DNA of 64,000 bases from Kiritimatiellia bacterium (GCA_030744755.1 JASLPY010000010.1:1-64000); one strand, 5' to 3'; positions 16,489-25,884 are shown, numbered from the stretch's first letter. Program-made: numbers and translations. Notes: a model not told the origin generated them from the letters alone.

Positions 16489-18755
16489 TTGGCACCCCCC
16501 TTGACGCGGCCTGAGGAGTCAACCACCATCTCGTCGGTAAGGCTGGCCTTTGGCCGAGCCTGGAAATTGGCAACGAAGAATTCGGCCGCGGCCAGGATGA
16601 GGACCAGCCAGAGCAGCTGCTCTCCAAAGGTGCGGCCCACACGGCTATCCTGTATCTGGGTCATGAGTTCGTCCTGGTCGAGGGCCACGTTCACGTGCTT
16701 GACCTGGAGCAGGTCCGGGACGCGAGCCGGATCAAGCGGGGTAAGGTCCGACTCCTTGCGGGTCATGTTGACGGCAAGCGCAGGCACGGGATTGCCATCA
16801 CCTTCCAGGTCCATGCTGTAAATCCCCGCTTTCCAAAGATCTTCAATGTGAAGCACCGTCCGCGTCTCGGCGACAGCGCTCCGGATCGGCACCGTCTCGC
16901 CGTCGGGACCCAGAAGCAGGGTGTCGTGCGTCGCCTCCGGCAGGACCTGCGCCAGGGGGAGGCTTTCGGTGCACCACACGTAGCGGGAGTAGGAACCGAC
17001 GCCGGCACCGAACTGTACAACCTGGTGAGCTATCGGCAGGAAGAAAGGCGACAGGGGGAAGTCGCTCCAGGTTCGATCGGCCGCCACCGCGAAAAGCAGT
17101 ACGTAGCCGTTGCCATGAGGGCGACCAACGAGGAAAGGCTTGTCATCGCCCTGGGAGACAAGAAGTTCGGCACGCTTGTCCAGCTCCTCCAAATGCAGCG
17201 TCTTGCGCACGGTCACCATGACGGTGGAATCCCCCACCGACTTGAGCGTCTCGAACAACGGGTGTCGGGGCGCCTCCCAGTGAAGCAGACGCTTGCGTCG
17301 CGAGATCGACACGCTTTCAATTCTCGCCGGCACCACGGGGAGGCAGGTCCAGGCCTGGTAGTCCATGGCGGAGCCACGATCGCCGGGAAAAATGACCATT
17401 AGCCCTCCCCCGTCGACGAACCTTTCAAGTGCTCCAAGTTCACCGGCCGAAAGGGGTACCGCGTTGCAGAGAAAGGCGCAGGAATAGCCCTGGAGTTTCT
17501 CGTCGGTGACATTGCCGGGTGGAACCCACTCCATCTCGATAGAGGCCTTACCGTCGATGCCGGCCGACAGCGCCGTCCGCAGGAAAAACGTGTCGTCGGG
17601 AGTACCTACGCACAATGCGGGAAAACGGTCCTCCACCTTGAAAACGAAGTGAAACGTGTTGTCGATCTGCAGGTTGTCGTCGGGGATCTGCACGCGCGCC
17701 GCATGCCGGCCTGCCGTGAGCGGCGGCACCATGAAGGACAGTTCACCGGCCTGGTCGGCGCCGACCGCGACCGAACGTGTCGAAACCTCTCTGTCGTCAA
17801 CAAAGAGCGAGACAGTGGAGCCCCTGGGCGGCCCGGTGTATCCGAGTCGGACGGTCGCCTTCGACGGCGACAGGGCCATGGTTACCGCCGGTTCGATTTC
17901 AACATCTACCGGGGCCATGTTTTCCGGTTCGCTGGCACCCAGCATAGAGACGAAACAAACGGTTCGTTTGTCCACCTTGTCGGGATCCCATGCACCCATC
18001 GTCGTAACTGTCTTCCTCTCGGAATCGTCCTCGTCGTCGTCTGTGGATGCGTCTTCTTCCTTCTCTTTCTTCTTCTCCTTCTCGGGTTCCGCGGCAGGGC
18101 CGTCGGCGTTTTCTCCGCCGAAACCCTCCCAGGGCAGCGCCTGGGTATCGGTGATGATATGGATCTCGCGTTCGCGGCGTTCCTTCACTTCCATCAGCGC
18201 CGCGTTGGCTTCCATTACCGCCGGGGCCAGTTCAGACGAAGTCTGGCTGAACTCCAGGGCTTTCAGCCGGCCGGTCGCTTCTTCCCAGTCACCGATCAAC
18301 TGCTCGATTACGGGCTCCACGTGGTCGCGGGCTACAAAGATGCAGACCCGGTCCTGCTCCGAGAGACCCTCGAGCACGGCGGTGGCGGTTTCTACTGCCT
18401 TCTCCCAGACGGTGCTGCGGCCCAGGTTGTAGTCCATGCTGAAAGATCCGTCGATCACGATCGCCACGTCCCGTGGAGAGCGCCCGAACCACCTGCCGAG
18501 GGACTTGTTGCGCAGCAGTGGCATGGCGAAGGCCAGGGCCAGCATCACGAGCATCAGGGTGCGCAGAAGCCAGAGCAGGATATTCTGCATTCGGATGCGG
18601 CTGGCCGACTGTTTCTGGGCGAGTTTAAGGAAGCGAATCGTGCTGAAGGGCAGCTTGACGGTGCGGCTGGTCTGGATAAGGTGCAGCACCAACGGCACAA
18701 TCACACCAATTGACCCGGCGATGATGAAGTATAGAGGATTTAGGAGATCAAACAT
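16485..18755 (-). CDS. BatA-type VWA membrane protein
   Basis: 756 aa. The N terminus (FLNPLYFIIAG-like, two helices around residues 5-25 and 58-80) is the BatA/aerotolerance N-terminal domain. It is followed by a VWA domain with the MIDAS motif DGSFSM (about 102-107). A highly charged low-complexity linker (EKEKKKEKEEDASTDDDEDD) leads to periplasmic beta domains and a glutaminase-like segment. A membrane helix (LLWLVLILAAAEFFVANF) stands near the C terminus. It is followed with a 4-bp overlap by the second VWA protein and lies 61 bp after DUF58. Bat-type proteins are usually served by a MoxR AAA ATPase, which is not visible here. Confidence 0.85.
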   Translation of the reverse strand: MFDLLNPLYFIIAGSIGVIVPLVLHLIQTSRTVKLPFSTIRFLKLAQKQSASRIRMQNILLWLLRTLMLVMLALAFAMPLLRNKSLGRWFGRSPRDVAIVIDGSFSMDYNLGRSTVWEKAVETATAVLEGLSEQDRVCIFVARDHVEPVIEQLIGDWEEATGRLKALEFSQTSSELAPAVMEANAALMEVKERREREIHIITDTQALPWEGFGGENADGPAAEPEKEKKKEKEEDASTDDDEDDSERKTVTTMGAWDPDKVDKRTVCFVSMLGASEPENMAPVDVEIEPAVTMALSPSKATVRLGYTGPPRGSTVSLFVDDREVSTRSVAVGADQAGELSFMVPPLTAGRHAARVQIPDDNLQIDNTFHFVFKVEDRFPALCVGTPDDTFFLRTALSAGIDGKASIEMEWVPPGNVTDEKLQGYSCAFLCNAVPLSAGELGALERFVDGGGLMVIFPGDRGSAMDYQAWTCLPVVPARIESVSISRRKRLLHWEAPRHPLFETLKSVGDSTVMVTVRKTLHLEELDKRAELLVSQGDDKPFLVGRPHGNGYVLLFAVAADRTWSDFPLSPFFLPIAHQVVQFGAGVGSYSRYVWCTESLPLAQVLPEATHDTLLLGPDGETVPIRSAVAETRTVLHIEDLWKAGIYSMDLEGDGNPVPALAVNMTRKESDLTPLDPARVPDLLQVKHVNVALDQDELMTQIQDSRVGRTFGEQLLWLVLILAAAEFFVANFQARPKASLTDEMVVDSSGRVKGGAK

Positions 18756-18816
18756 GCGTTCTACAGTCTATCCATCAAGCAGCGAACCCAACATTCAATA
18801 ACACGACCAGCGCCAC

Positions 18817-19755
18817 TCACTTTGAAAGCCTCTGGCGTTCCTTAAGGTAAGCCCGGATGAAATCCTCGGGGGGCTGGTCTGTTCTAACGATCCGGTAGTC
18901 TATATTCATACCCGCACAGGCCTTCCGGTACTGGTCCAGAAACTCACCGAAGACTTTGTTATAGGCATCTTTCAGGGCACGGGGATCCGCTGTCAGGCGG
19001 TCCTTCGTCTCGAGATCCTCGAATTGGCAGGGCTTCTTGAATGACAGGTCCAACTCCATGGGATCGAGGATATGCAGCACGATCACGTCATGGTGGTGCT
19101 TCCTGAAATGCGCCAGCGCATGGATGATGGCCTCCTCGTCACCCAACAGGTCCGAAAGGATGACAACCTGCCCGCGACGCCGAATAGAAGTTGCAATCTG
19201 GTGCAGCGATTCCGCGATCTCCGTCGTGGAGCCCGGCTTGAAGGATTGCAGACGCTTGAGCATGTTGTTGAGGTGATTGAAGGAGTTGCGGGCATCCATC
19301 CGGGCATCGATCTTGTCAGCATGTACGAAGAGTCCGACCGAGTCGCGGGCCTTCACAACAATGTAGCCCAACGCAGCGGCGAGATGACAGGCGTAGTCGT
19401 ACTTTGTAATGTCGCCGCTGCCGTAATCCATGGATTCGCTACGATCGATGGAGAGGTAGACTCGAAGGTTCGTTTCGTCCTGAAAACGCTTTACATAGTA
19501 TTTGTCTGTACGGGCCAGAACGCGCCAGTCAATATGCTTGGGGTCGTCCCCTATGCCGTATGCCTTGTGATCGGAGAACTCCGAGCTGGCTCCGCGCAGG
19601 GGGCTGCGATGGGCGCCGGCCAGGTTACCTTCGACCACATAGCGCGACATCAGCACGAGCTTCGCCAGCTTGTGCATCTCCTCCGAAGTCAGGAATGCGG
19701 CCGTCCCCTGCTTCTCCGGCTTACCCTCTTTGACCAGTTCAACTCGTTTTGCCAT
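18817..19755 (-). CDS. DUF58 domain protein (VWA-like)
   Basis: 312 aa, cytoplasmic or membrane-associated. It shows the typical DUF58 block FSDHKAYGIGDDPKHIDWRV (about 81-100), the following ARTDKYYVKRFQDE, and a VWA-like DRSESM (about 124-129) for metal-dependent adhesion. DUF58 proteins are partners of MoxR ATPases and Bat membrane proteins. It is 10 bp downstream of a secreted unknown protein and 61 bp upstream of BatA, so it belongs to the same operon. Length fits the family. Confidence 0.9.
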   Translation of the reverse strand: MAKRVELVKEGKPEKQGTAAFLTSEEMHKLAKLVLMSRYVVEGNLAGAHRSPLRGASSEFSDHKAYGIGDDPKHIDWRVLARTDKYYVKRFQDETNLRVYLSIDRSESMDYGSGDITKYDYACHLAAALGYIVVKARDSVGLFVHADKIDARMDARNSFNHLNNMLKRLQSFKPGSTTEIAESLHQIATSIRRRGQVVILSDLLGDEEAIIHALAHFRKHHHDVIVLHILDPMELDLSFKKPCQFEDLETKDRLTADPRALKDAYNKVFGEFLDQYRKACAGMNIDYRIVRTDQPPEDFIRAYLKERQRLSK

Positions 19756-19765
19756 CGTTCGGCCC

Positions 19766-20638
19766 CTAATTCGCCCTTGGCCTAGGCAGCACTTTCCAGT
19801 GGTGATAGTCGCTCACAATAACAAGATGGGGTCCAACATAGGCGAGAAAAACCGAGTCGGTCCGGGAACCCACCTTCAGCATGATCTTCCCGCGTGCAGG
19901 GGCCTCCTCCGCAGCACCTTCACTCTCCGGAAGGTGCCGCAACTCCAGGACTTCCATGCCGGTAACGGAGGAACTGACACGTACGGGTTCGATTCGAACG
20001 AGCCCGCCGCAAGGTACAGCCAGGGCTTCGGCGAGGTCTGAACCGCCGCCGAGCCGTACAGACCGCAACCTGTACTTCTGGTCCAGCATGTTGGGAATTG
20101 TCCTGAACCCCGTCAACTGGTAGCTCCAGGTGGAATCCCAGCGATCGCGCTCGGCGAATACGAGCGACTCGGGAAGCTTGGGGAACGCTGCCAGGTCGGC
20201 CAGCTTCGCGGGATAGGCCATTTTCCTTCGATAATAGAACTGCAGGGATTCCTTGATTCTATCCCTGTCCATACGCGTAAGCCAGGCCAGCGAAATAGTC
20301 TTGCCACCGTCCTGCAAAGAGCTGCCGCGCGACTTCGAGAAGCGCACGAAGACCTTCGCCGCATCTTCCTGGCGCCCGAGCTGCAGCATGTGCCAGCCGG
20401 CCAGCGTCTGACTCACCACGGCTAATGGATCGGACGGGTGTTTATCGTTGAACGCCTGGCAGGCAGTGAGCAGGGCCTTGTGATCGTGCGGCGGCTGAGC
20501 ATGCTGCTGCCAGAGCTCCCAGAGGCCGCGCTCATCCGGTTCGGCGGCGCCGGCGGGAAGTGAAGCAGACAGCAGAATCGGCAAGAAAACGCAGAGGAGG
20601 CCGATGTGAGCGGCATGGGCGGCAGCCCGCATCATCAT
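19766..20638 (-). CDS. Secreted protein of unknown function
   Basis: 290 aa. The signal peptide (IGLLCVFLPILLSASLPAGA) ends near residue 31. A TPR-like helical part (ACQAFNDKHPSDPLAVVSQTLAGWHMLQLGRQEDAAKVF, given here as two adjoining stretches) is followed by YYRRKMAYPAKLADLAAFPK, a pattern seen in secreted proteins that follow type II pseudopilin-like domains, and a beta-rich end. The ATG overlaps the upstream stop by 4 bp. Not recognised as a named family; its place suggests an envelope role with the DUF58/VWA proteins. Confidence 0.7.
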   Translation of the reverse strand: MMMRAAAHAAHIGLLCVFLPILLSASLPAGAAEPDERGLWELWQQHAQPPHDHKALLTACQAFNDKHPSDPLAVVSQTLAGWHMLQLGRQEDAAKVFVRFSKSRGSSLQDGGKTISLAWLTRMDRDRIKESLQFYYRRKMAYPAKLADLAAFPKLPESLVFAERDRWDSTWSYQLTGFRTIPNMLDQKYRLRSVRLGGGSDLAEALAVPCGGLVRIEPVRVSSSVTGMEVLELRHLPESEGAAEEAPARGKIMLKVGSRTDSVFLAYVGPHLVIVSDYHHWKVLPRPRAN

Positions 20639-21321
20639 GGCGTGCTCCTTCCCGCCTTCTTGGCGGCTGCGCGAGCCTTCTTGCGTTTCGCCAGCTCCTG
20701 TTCCAGGAACTCTGTCCAGCCCTGCTTGCCGTACTGTCCCAGGATTCTGCCACGGTGCTGCAAGAGATCCCTATCCTTGTAGGTCAGGCTGACGGGGCGC
20801 TTGCCGCCCGTGTACGAGTAGAACGTGGCGCTGTCATCGACCTCGTAAAGCATTTCCTTGCCGCGTTTTGGAGAAAGTCGGTCCTTGTGACGCACGATCA
20901 CGGGCCCAATAATGATGGTGTTTGTATCCGCCCCCACCACGACTCCCGTGATGGCCAGCGCGTCACCAACCTTGGATACGGGATCCTCCTTGAGCGTGCG
21001 GAGGGAGACCCTTTTCCTGACCACGAACTTCACGTCCATGAAAGAAGCCGGCTCGAAAGCCGTGATGGCAATACCGCCTCCGGTGGAGGATTTATCTTCC
21101 AACTCCATGATCTGGAGGTAGCGGAAGAAATGCGGACGTCCCTTCGCTTCGGTCAACAGGTCCGACCGTTCCCGCTTCGTCTTCGCCTCGGAGAAGTACA
21201 AGGCAAAGTCGTTGCCGTTGGAGGTGCGGGCGATGGCGGGAACCGTGCCGAGCAGGAGTACCGATGCGAGAAGGCTGTAGAAGTAACGGCGGGGTCTGAG
21301 TGTTCTCTTCATTGTGTACAT
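20635..21321 (-). CDS. Secreted protein of unknown function
   Basis: 228 aa. The signal peptide (RRYFYSLLASVLLLGTVPAIA) is followed by a mostly beta body (FMDVKFVVRKRVSLRTL, GDALAITGVVVGADTNTIII) and a basic, helical C terminus (LAKRKKARAAAKKAG). An alternative ATG (MKRTLRP) lies 9 bp inside. It is 15 bp downstream of the DUF4159 gene and overlaps the next gene by 4 bp. No family recognised. Confidence 0.7.
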   Translation of the reverse strand: MYTMKRTLRPRRYFYSLLASVLLLGTVPAIARTSNGNDFALYFSEAKTKRERSDLLTEAKGRPHFFRYLQIMELEDKSSTGGGIAITAFEPASFMDVKFVVRKRVSLRTLKEDPVSKVGDALAITGVVVGADTNTIIIGPVIVRHKDRLSPKRGKEMLYEVDDSATFYSYTGGKRPVSLTYKDRDLLQHRGRILGQYGKQGWTEFLEQELAKRKKARAAAKKAGRSTP

Positions 21322-21336
21322 GGTCGTTTATCGCCC

Positions 21337-22677
21337 CTACTGCGTTACCGCATGCATTAAAACGCACTGGCCCAGTTTCAGGCAACCTATATCGTTGTAG
21401 CCCCTGGCATACGGGCTTTGCGACATTTCCCAGCCACCAGACAGGCCGAAACGGCTGTACACGACCACGACGTTGCCGTCGATCTCAACCCCCTCAAGTA
21501 GCGGCGGGACGGCGGCCTTGCCCAGGTCTCGGGCGAGTGTCGGGGTCACGCCGAGCGTCTTGATTTCATAAGGATAACTGAAAACTGGAGAGTCCCTGGG
21601 GATCGACTTGAGCGGACTGGTCGGCAGCACGTTCTTGATCAGTTGGCGAAACGCCATGTCGAATCCTTTTCGTCCACAACAGGCCTCCGCAAAGAGGAAC
21701 CCACCGTTCTGCAGGTACTGGCGGAGCTGAGCGATCTCCTTCTTGGATAGTGAGAAATGCTCGTGTCCCGTCAGGTAGAGGAGCGGCGCATTGAAGATCT
21801 CCCGGTTGGTAAGGCGCATCTCCCGGATCTTGAACTTCACTGGAACTTCCGTGCGTTGGTTGAACGTGTGCAGAAGCACGGCTAATCCAGCGTGCCGTGT
21901 CTTCCAGACTCCCTCGTAGGCCAGCTGAACAACGGATACCTTGTCGGTCGACTTCTCATTCTTGTCGACGAATTTCATCGCGTTCGCCGCGTTCTTGGCC
22001 CAGGCACGCATGGCACTGGCATAGGAGAAGATGTTCATCCCCAGTTTGAAAGCCGACTCAGGATGGTAGGCCTGGTAATTCTCCTGCACGGCGTCCTGCC
22101 ATCCGACCGCCATACCCCAGCGGGAGATCAGGGCGACCACACGACAGTTTATTTCCACCGCGTCGAACCACGGCTCATCACCCTTGTAACCTGCCTTGCG
22201 GACACCGGCGGCATACTTGACACGGTCCACGTCGTAGAAAGCATGAAAGATGGGATGATCGGAGGTCAATCGCTGCACCGGTTGCTCGGGGAAAATCTCT
22301 TTCATCTCCCGGATCACGGAGCGGTAGAAGGGAGCGGACCCCAGCCCGGTGTTGTAGATGATCATGCCACCGGCCAGCAGAAATTCGCGAAGCTTCTTTC
22401 GTTCCGCCGCCGAGTACTCGAAATTGTAGTGGCCCGACCGGAACAACACGGGATTCTTCTCGGGATCTGGTGAGATCTCTCCGAGAAACCGGACATCCAT
22501 GTTGTAGTTGATGTCCGCCAGATCCTTCAGGTTCCTGAGCAGGTGGTTGACATCGTTCGGAGTTGCGTTCCAATAGATGTCTCCGCCGTAAGTCTCCTTG
22601 GCAGATTGGCCCGGGGCCGCCCAGGGCAGAAGGAGGGCCATAATCATGAGGGCACCAGTTTTGCTCATCTTATCCAT
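21337..22677 (-). CDS. Secreted DUF4159 protein with two glutaminase-like repeats
   Basis: 446 aa from the ATG at 22677. The open frame runs back to 22989, but that extension is Arg-rich and out of character, whereas the ATG at 22677 is followed directly by a signal peptide (GALMIMALLLPWAAPGQSA). The mature protein has two related blocks, NPVLFRSGHYNFEYSAAE...LAGGMIIYNTGLGSAPFY and APLLYLTGHEHFSLSKKE...NGGFLFAEACCGRKGF. These match the DUF4159 family (class-I glutaminase-like fold). It is closely similar to the C-terminal half of 25881-27857. DUF4159 proteins are regular members of MoxR/Bat-type loci in PVC bacteria; function unknown. Confidence 0.85.
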   Translation of the reverse strand: MDKMSKTGALMIMALLLPWAAPGQSAKETYGGDIYWNATPNDVNHLLRNLKDLADINYNMDVRFLGEISPDPEKNPVLFRSGHYNFEYSAAERKKLREFLLAGGMIIYNTGLGSAPFYRSVIREMKEIFPEQPVQRLTSDHPIFHAFYDVDRVKYAAGVRKAGYKGDEPWFDAVEINCRVVALISRWGMAVGWQDAVQENYQAYHPESAFKLGMNIFSYASAMRAWAKNAANAMKFVDKNEKSTDKVSVVQLAYEGVWKTRHAGLAVLLHTFNQRTEVPVKFKIREMRLTNREIFNAPLLYLTGHEHFSLSKKEIAQLRQYLQNGGFLFAEACCGRKGFDMAFRQLIKNVLPTSPLKSIPRDSPVFSYPYEIKTLGVTPTLARDLGKAAVPPLLEGVEIDGNVVVVYSRFGLSGGWEMSQSPYARGYNDIGCLKLGQCVLMHAVTQ

Positions 22678-22783
22678 AGCTGCTTCAATCCTAGCGTATG
22701 GCTTCCAAAAAAGCAAACGAGACATGCCGACGCTCCAAGCGAAAGCATGCCTCGTCAAATTAACTGCCCTAATGTCTGGTCTT

Positions 22784-23035
22784 CTACTTATCTTTGAGCT
22801 TTGTAACCAGAACAGGGGGCCTCGGTGGCTTCTTGGACTCGGTACGCGACATGGGAGTCGTGCAACCACCAGGGATGAATGTCTCGGCCGACGATGCAGT
22901 GCGAGGTGGCGCTGGAGGGAGCTTCTTCTGCTTCGGAGGCGCAACAAAGCCCTTCTCATTCGATCCATCACCCGCCAAAACTGTCCCACCGCAAAGGGTA
23001 GCTGCCAATACCGGTATCAATACCGTCTTCTTCAT
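22784..23035 (-). CDS. Small secreted Pro/Lys-rich protein
   Basis: 83 aa from the ATG at 23035, chosen for its GAGGAAG site 6 bp upstream. A clean signal peptide (MKKTVLIPVLAATLCGGTVLA) is followed by a short Pro-rich, Cys-poor mature part (PPKQKKLPPAPPRTA, then KKPPRPPVLV). It resembles small exported proteins of these bacteria; no known family. It stands alone between the DUF4159 operon and the AT-rich island. Confidence 0.65.
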   Translation of the reverse strand: MKKTVLIPVLAATLCGGTVLAGDGSNEKGFVAPPKQKKLPPAPPRTASSAETFIPGGCTTPMSRTESKKPPRPPVLVTKLKDK

Positions 23036-23162
23036 AATTTCTTCCTCTCTTTCGATGACCTTTCTCTCAAATTCGAGACACACTGTCAACTCTTCAATGT
23101 CCTAATGTATTGTGGGCAGGAAAGGTTACAGAAAAAAGGTTGAACCAAGTATCGAATTAAAG

Positions 23163-23199
23163 CTGAAACTCCTGCACTGATCCTGCAGGGAGATTTCAG
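23163..23199 (-). terminator. Possible terminator hairpin after the sulfotransferase-like gene
   Basis: Inverted arms CTGAAA-CTCC-TGCA / TGCA-GGGA-TTTCAG with a 7-nt loop lie 79 bp beyond the gene stop. On the minus strand they are followed by GCTTTAATT, only a weak T-run. Confidence 0.4.
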
Positions 23200-23277
23200 G
23201 GCATGTCAAAGCCCCCACTGTCTCGTCTGCTCCTTGAAACATCTGGGGGACGTGAGGGTGGAGTAAGACAATAGGTA

Positions 23278-24393
23278 TTAGAGCCAACGAAAACTCTTGG
23301 GAGGGACATCGAATAGCATTCTACTTATCTTCTCCAGCTTAGGCTCCTGAGAAAAAATCTTTCGAAACTCAGGGACCGCGAGGAATTCATGATATCTATG
23401 GCCGGCTGATTGATATCGTCTTTGCGCATCTGCATCCACTCCCTCAAAACTGCTGCCGCCGCCATACGAAGGTACCTCGTTTGTATCTACCAGTACCCCA
23501 GGAAAGCCAAGAAATGTTGATATCTTTTGACGGTATGCAAGAGATTTTAGCCAAAGATTGGACAAGATAACTACCGTCTCATGCGAAGGTAACTGCGCTT
23601 TTTGTGAGAATAATCCATAATAGGACTTCTCGCTAAGCTCTTTATCTTCTATTTGTTGAGTAAGCGCGATTTGAGCAAGTTCTAAATAATTATCAATCAC
23701 CCGTTGATTGGTGCTCATGGCCGGGTGGCCAATATCGTTGAATTTGCTTACTCGAAACTTAAGTCGGCTTGCAAAGGTATTAAAGGGATCTCTGAGTATT
23801 ATAACGTTTACAATCCGCTTAGGCTTTGCTCTGGAATAGACTATGGGAGTCATTTTATCTTCAACCCAAGCAGCTAAGCTATCCTCAACACCGATCAAGT
23901 ATCCCCCCCAGTTTTTGCTGGAGATATTTTTCAAGCATTTCTCCCACTCTTGGGTCACCATGGAGGCTACACGAGATAAATGTTGACTGCCGCTTAATTC
24001 AAGGCTCACGTCGTAATCTGGAGGTGAAATTCTTGTCTTGAAAACTACATCGCCAGATCCATTGTAATATTCTGCGGCTGTGCCAGAGGCGAGGGATTGG
24101 CAAATGCCCTGTGCTTTATCCAACTTAATAAATTGATTACCGTAGAGCATGCCGTTAAAAACGACATTTGATCTTTTGTTAAAATAAGCGGAGTTATTCA
24201 AGAAATAGAAAGGTTTACCGCTCCCCGCGACTACAACTTTTCTGATCCACGCGCCAACCGCATGTAGCATGGATCTCTTTAAACCGATCAGCCTAATTTC
24301 AAGCTCAGTATTTCTAGTTTCGGCCTGCAGGAATATATTATCTTGAGCCTGATTCGCCCCAGCTAATGTAGAGTCGCTCGATCCTGATCTCAT
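23278..24393 (-). CDS. Sulfotransferase-like protein in an AT-rich island
   Basis: 371 aa. The segment EIRLIGLKRSMLHAVGAWI (about 31-49) resembles the PAPS 5'-phosphosulfate loop in the sulfotransferase fold, with Met-Leu in place of the usual Gly-Asn. VNVIILRDPFNTFASRL (about 196-212) resembles the 3'-phosphate-binding motif with its RDP core. No signal peptide. GAAGG lies before the ATG. The gene is clearly richer in A+T than the operons on either side, which suggests transfer. Such enzymes often decorate surface glycans; the acceptor is unknown. The sulfotransferase call rests on these two motifs only. Confidence 0.6.
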   Translation of the reverse strand: MRSGSSDSTLAGANQAQDNIFLQAETRNTELEIRLIGLKRSMLHAVGAWIRKVVVAGSGKPFYFLNNSAYFNKRSNVVFNGMLYGNQFIKLDKAQGICQSLASGTAAEYYNGSGDVVFKTRISPPDYDVSLELSGSQHLSRVASMVTQEWEKCLKNISSKNWGGYLIGVEDSLAAWVEDKMTPIVYSRAKPKRIVNVIILRDPFNTFASRLKFRVSKFNDIGHPAMSTNQRVIDNYLELAQIALTQQIEDKELSEKSYYGLFSQKAQLPSHETVVILSNLWLKSLAYRQKISTFLGFPGVLVDTNEVPSYGGGSSFEGVDADAQRRYQSAGHRYHEFLAVPEFRKIFSQEPKLEKISRMLFDVPPKSFRWL

Positions 24394-24494
24394 AGTATTA
24401 CCTTCGCGGGTGAGAATGAGAAGGGTGCTTACGCGCTGCTTATTATGAGATTTCTCAGGACCTCATTGTCACTCCTTTTATGCGAAAGAACCAT

Positions 24495-25448
24495 TTAATC
24501 AAAACCTATCCATATCCCCATCTTATGTAGGGTCATCAGACTAACAGGAATGGTAACCATGGATGCAATCATCGTAACGATTACACATTTTGCAGCAAAA
24601 TCAGAATCACCACCGTACCTCTTGGCAACTGACGTTGTATTTAAGGCAACTGGCATTAAAGCAACAACCAAACAATGATGGAAAACTTCCTTGGAAAGAG
24701 GCAATAGGCATATCACTACAATCAAAACAATGGGTATGATAAAGAGGCGAAAAATGGCAACATAAATCACATCAAAACTGATTATCCTTTTTCCAGTGCT
24801 ATAAACCGAAGCACCAAGAATTATCAAAATCAAAGGGATCGCAGCCTTCCCCATACCGTCAGCAATAACAATAGCAGGATGGGGAAGATGTTTTGGGATA
24901 TCAAGAAGACACATAGTTAAAGTAAGAATCAATACGATAAAGTTGATAGAAAATATATTCTTCACCTTTTCACGCAATGTAATTTTGGAACCAGCAAGAA
25001 GAAAAGTTCCATACCCCCAAAATGCAGAACTCAGGCCTAAACTCATAATGAAAACCCAAGCCATACCTGGTTCATAAATAGAGACCCAAATAACCACGGG
25101 TAACATAACGGTATTCGAAAAAGCACACATATGGACAAACATCTTACGAGAGTCGTCATTCTGATTCTTTAAGCCAAAACGGAAAATATATCCAATAACC
25201 GTACCAATAAAGATCATCAGCAAACCCATAAATGGCAATGGCCACATATCTAAAGCTTGCTCTCTGTTAAAGCTCTTAATAAGGCTACTGAAAATCAACA
25301 TAGGAATAAGAAAATCCATAATAAACTTATTCCATTTTCGCACATCGTCTTCATCTATGTATTTCAGATGTCGGGCGATTAATCCAAAAGCACACATTCC
25401 TAACATACTAGTAATGGAACACATAACTGAAAGGCTCATATCATTCAT
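24495..25448 (-). CDS. Auxin-efflux-carrier (AEC) family permease
   Basis: 317 aa with about ten hydrophobic segments in the AEC arrangement (five, loop, five). ATG 25448 is preferred over the adjoining TTG 25451; both follow GAGGAGA. Family-like features are the N-terminal RHLKYIDEDDVRKWNKFIM with IPMLIFSSL, the central LPVVIWVSIYEP, and the C-terminal MPVALNTTSVAKRYGGDSDFAAK. AEC carriers export or exchange organic acids such as malate and some amino acids. The gene is AT-rich like its neighbour, 101 bp away, and the two may have arrived together. Substrate unknown. Confidence 0.85.
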   Translation of the reverse strand: MNDMSLSVMCSITSMLGMCAFGLIARHLKYIDEDDVRKWNKFIMDFLIPMLIFSSLIKSFNREQALDMWPLPFMGLLMIFIGTVIGYIFRFGLKNQNDDSRKMFVHMCAFSNTVMLPVVIWVSIYEPGMAWVFIMSLGLSSAFWGYGTFLLAGSKITLREKVKNIFSINFIVLILTLTMCLLDIPKHLPHPAIVIADGMGKAAIPLILIILGASVYSTGKRIISFDVIYVAIFRLFIIPIVLIVVICLLPLSKEVFHHCLVVALMPVALNTTSVAKRYGGDSDFAAKCVIVTMIASMVTIPVSLMTLHKMGIWIGFD

Positions 25449-25451
25449 CAA

Positions 25452-25880
25452 ATTCTCCTCTGATATGACCCTTTAAATGCAAAAAAGATAATTGGCGCGC
25501 AATTGGGCTTCTTAATTCTTTGATCCATTTGGACAGAACTCTTATTCTTTTGATCATCTATCTTCTTCCATTTCCTTGTGAAACGTTACCTTTAAAAGTA
25601 TTCCATAGCTAACAAATCCTTGTAAAGAAAGCTCTGCACTTCGAGAGTTTTGGATCCCGCGCCAGAGTGCGGCGCGAAACCTCGAACTCCTTCATGAAAT
25701 CCGTGCTGTTCGGGGGCTGGGAAAGCAGGTTCTTATCACCTGAACAGCTGGACACGTCTGTCACTGTTGCGAAGACTGCCGCCAATCTCTCACTATTGTG
25801 AACATCTTTCCTCTGTGCGGGAAGTCTACGGCGAAGACAAAGCTGCAGTCCCCCTCTCTGAGGGGAGTTCGCTTTGGACG
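25452..25880. other. Gene-poor stretch with possible regulator remnant
   Basis: The half nearest the permease is AT-rich and probably holds its promoter, though no clear boxes stand out. The other half contains a short frame with a helix-turn-helix-like motif, listed separately. Nothing else seen. Confidence 0.5.
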
Positions 25881-25884
25881 TCAC
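25609..25884 (-). pseudogene. Possible remnant of a WYL/DeoR-type transcriptional regulator
   Basis: A 91-residue frame. Residues 57-80 (nt 25645-25716), PPNSTDFMKEFEVSRRTLAR, read like the N-terminal helix-turn-helix of WYL-type repressors (pattern PNATTLAxEFEVSRRTIQRD). The expected C-terminal WYL domain is missing and the upstream residues fit poorly. It may be a decayed fragment or chance; it overlaps the end of the DUF4159 fusion gene by 4 bp. Confidence 0.3.

Noticed and set aside
21337..22989. Long N-terminal extension of the DUF4159 protein
   Set aside because: The extension is Arg-rich and precedes a normal signal peptide at 22677.
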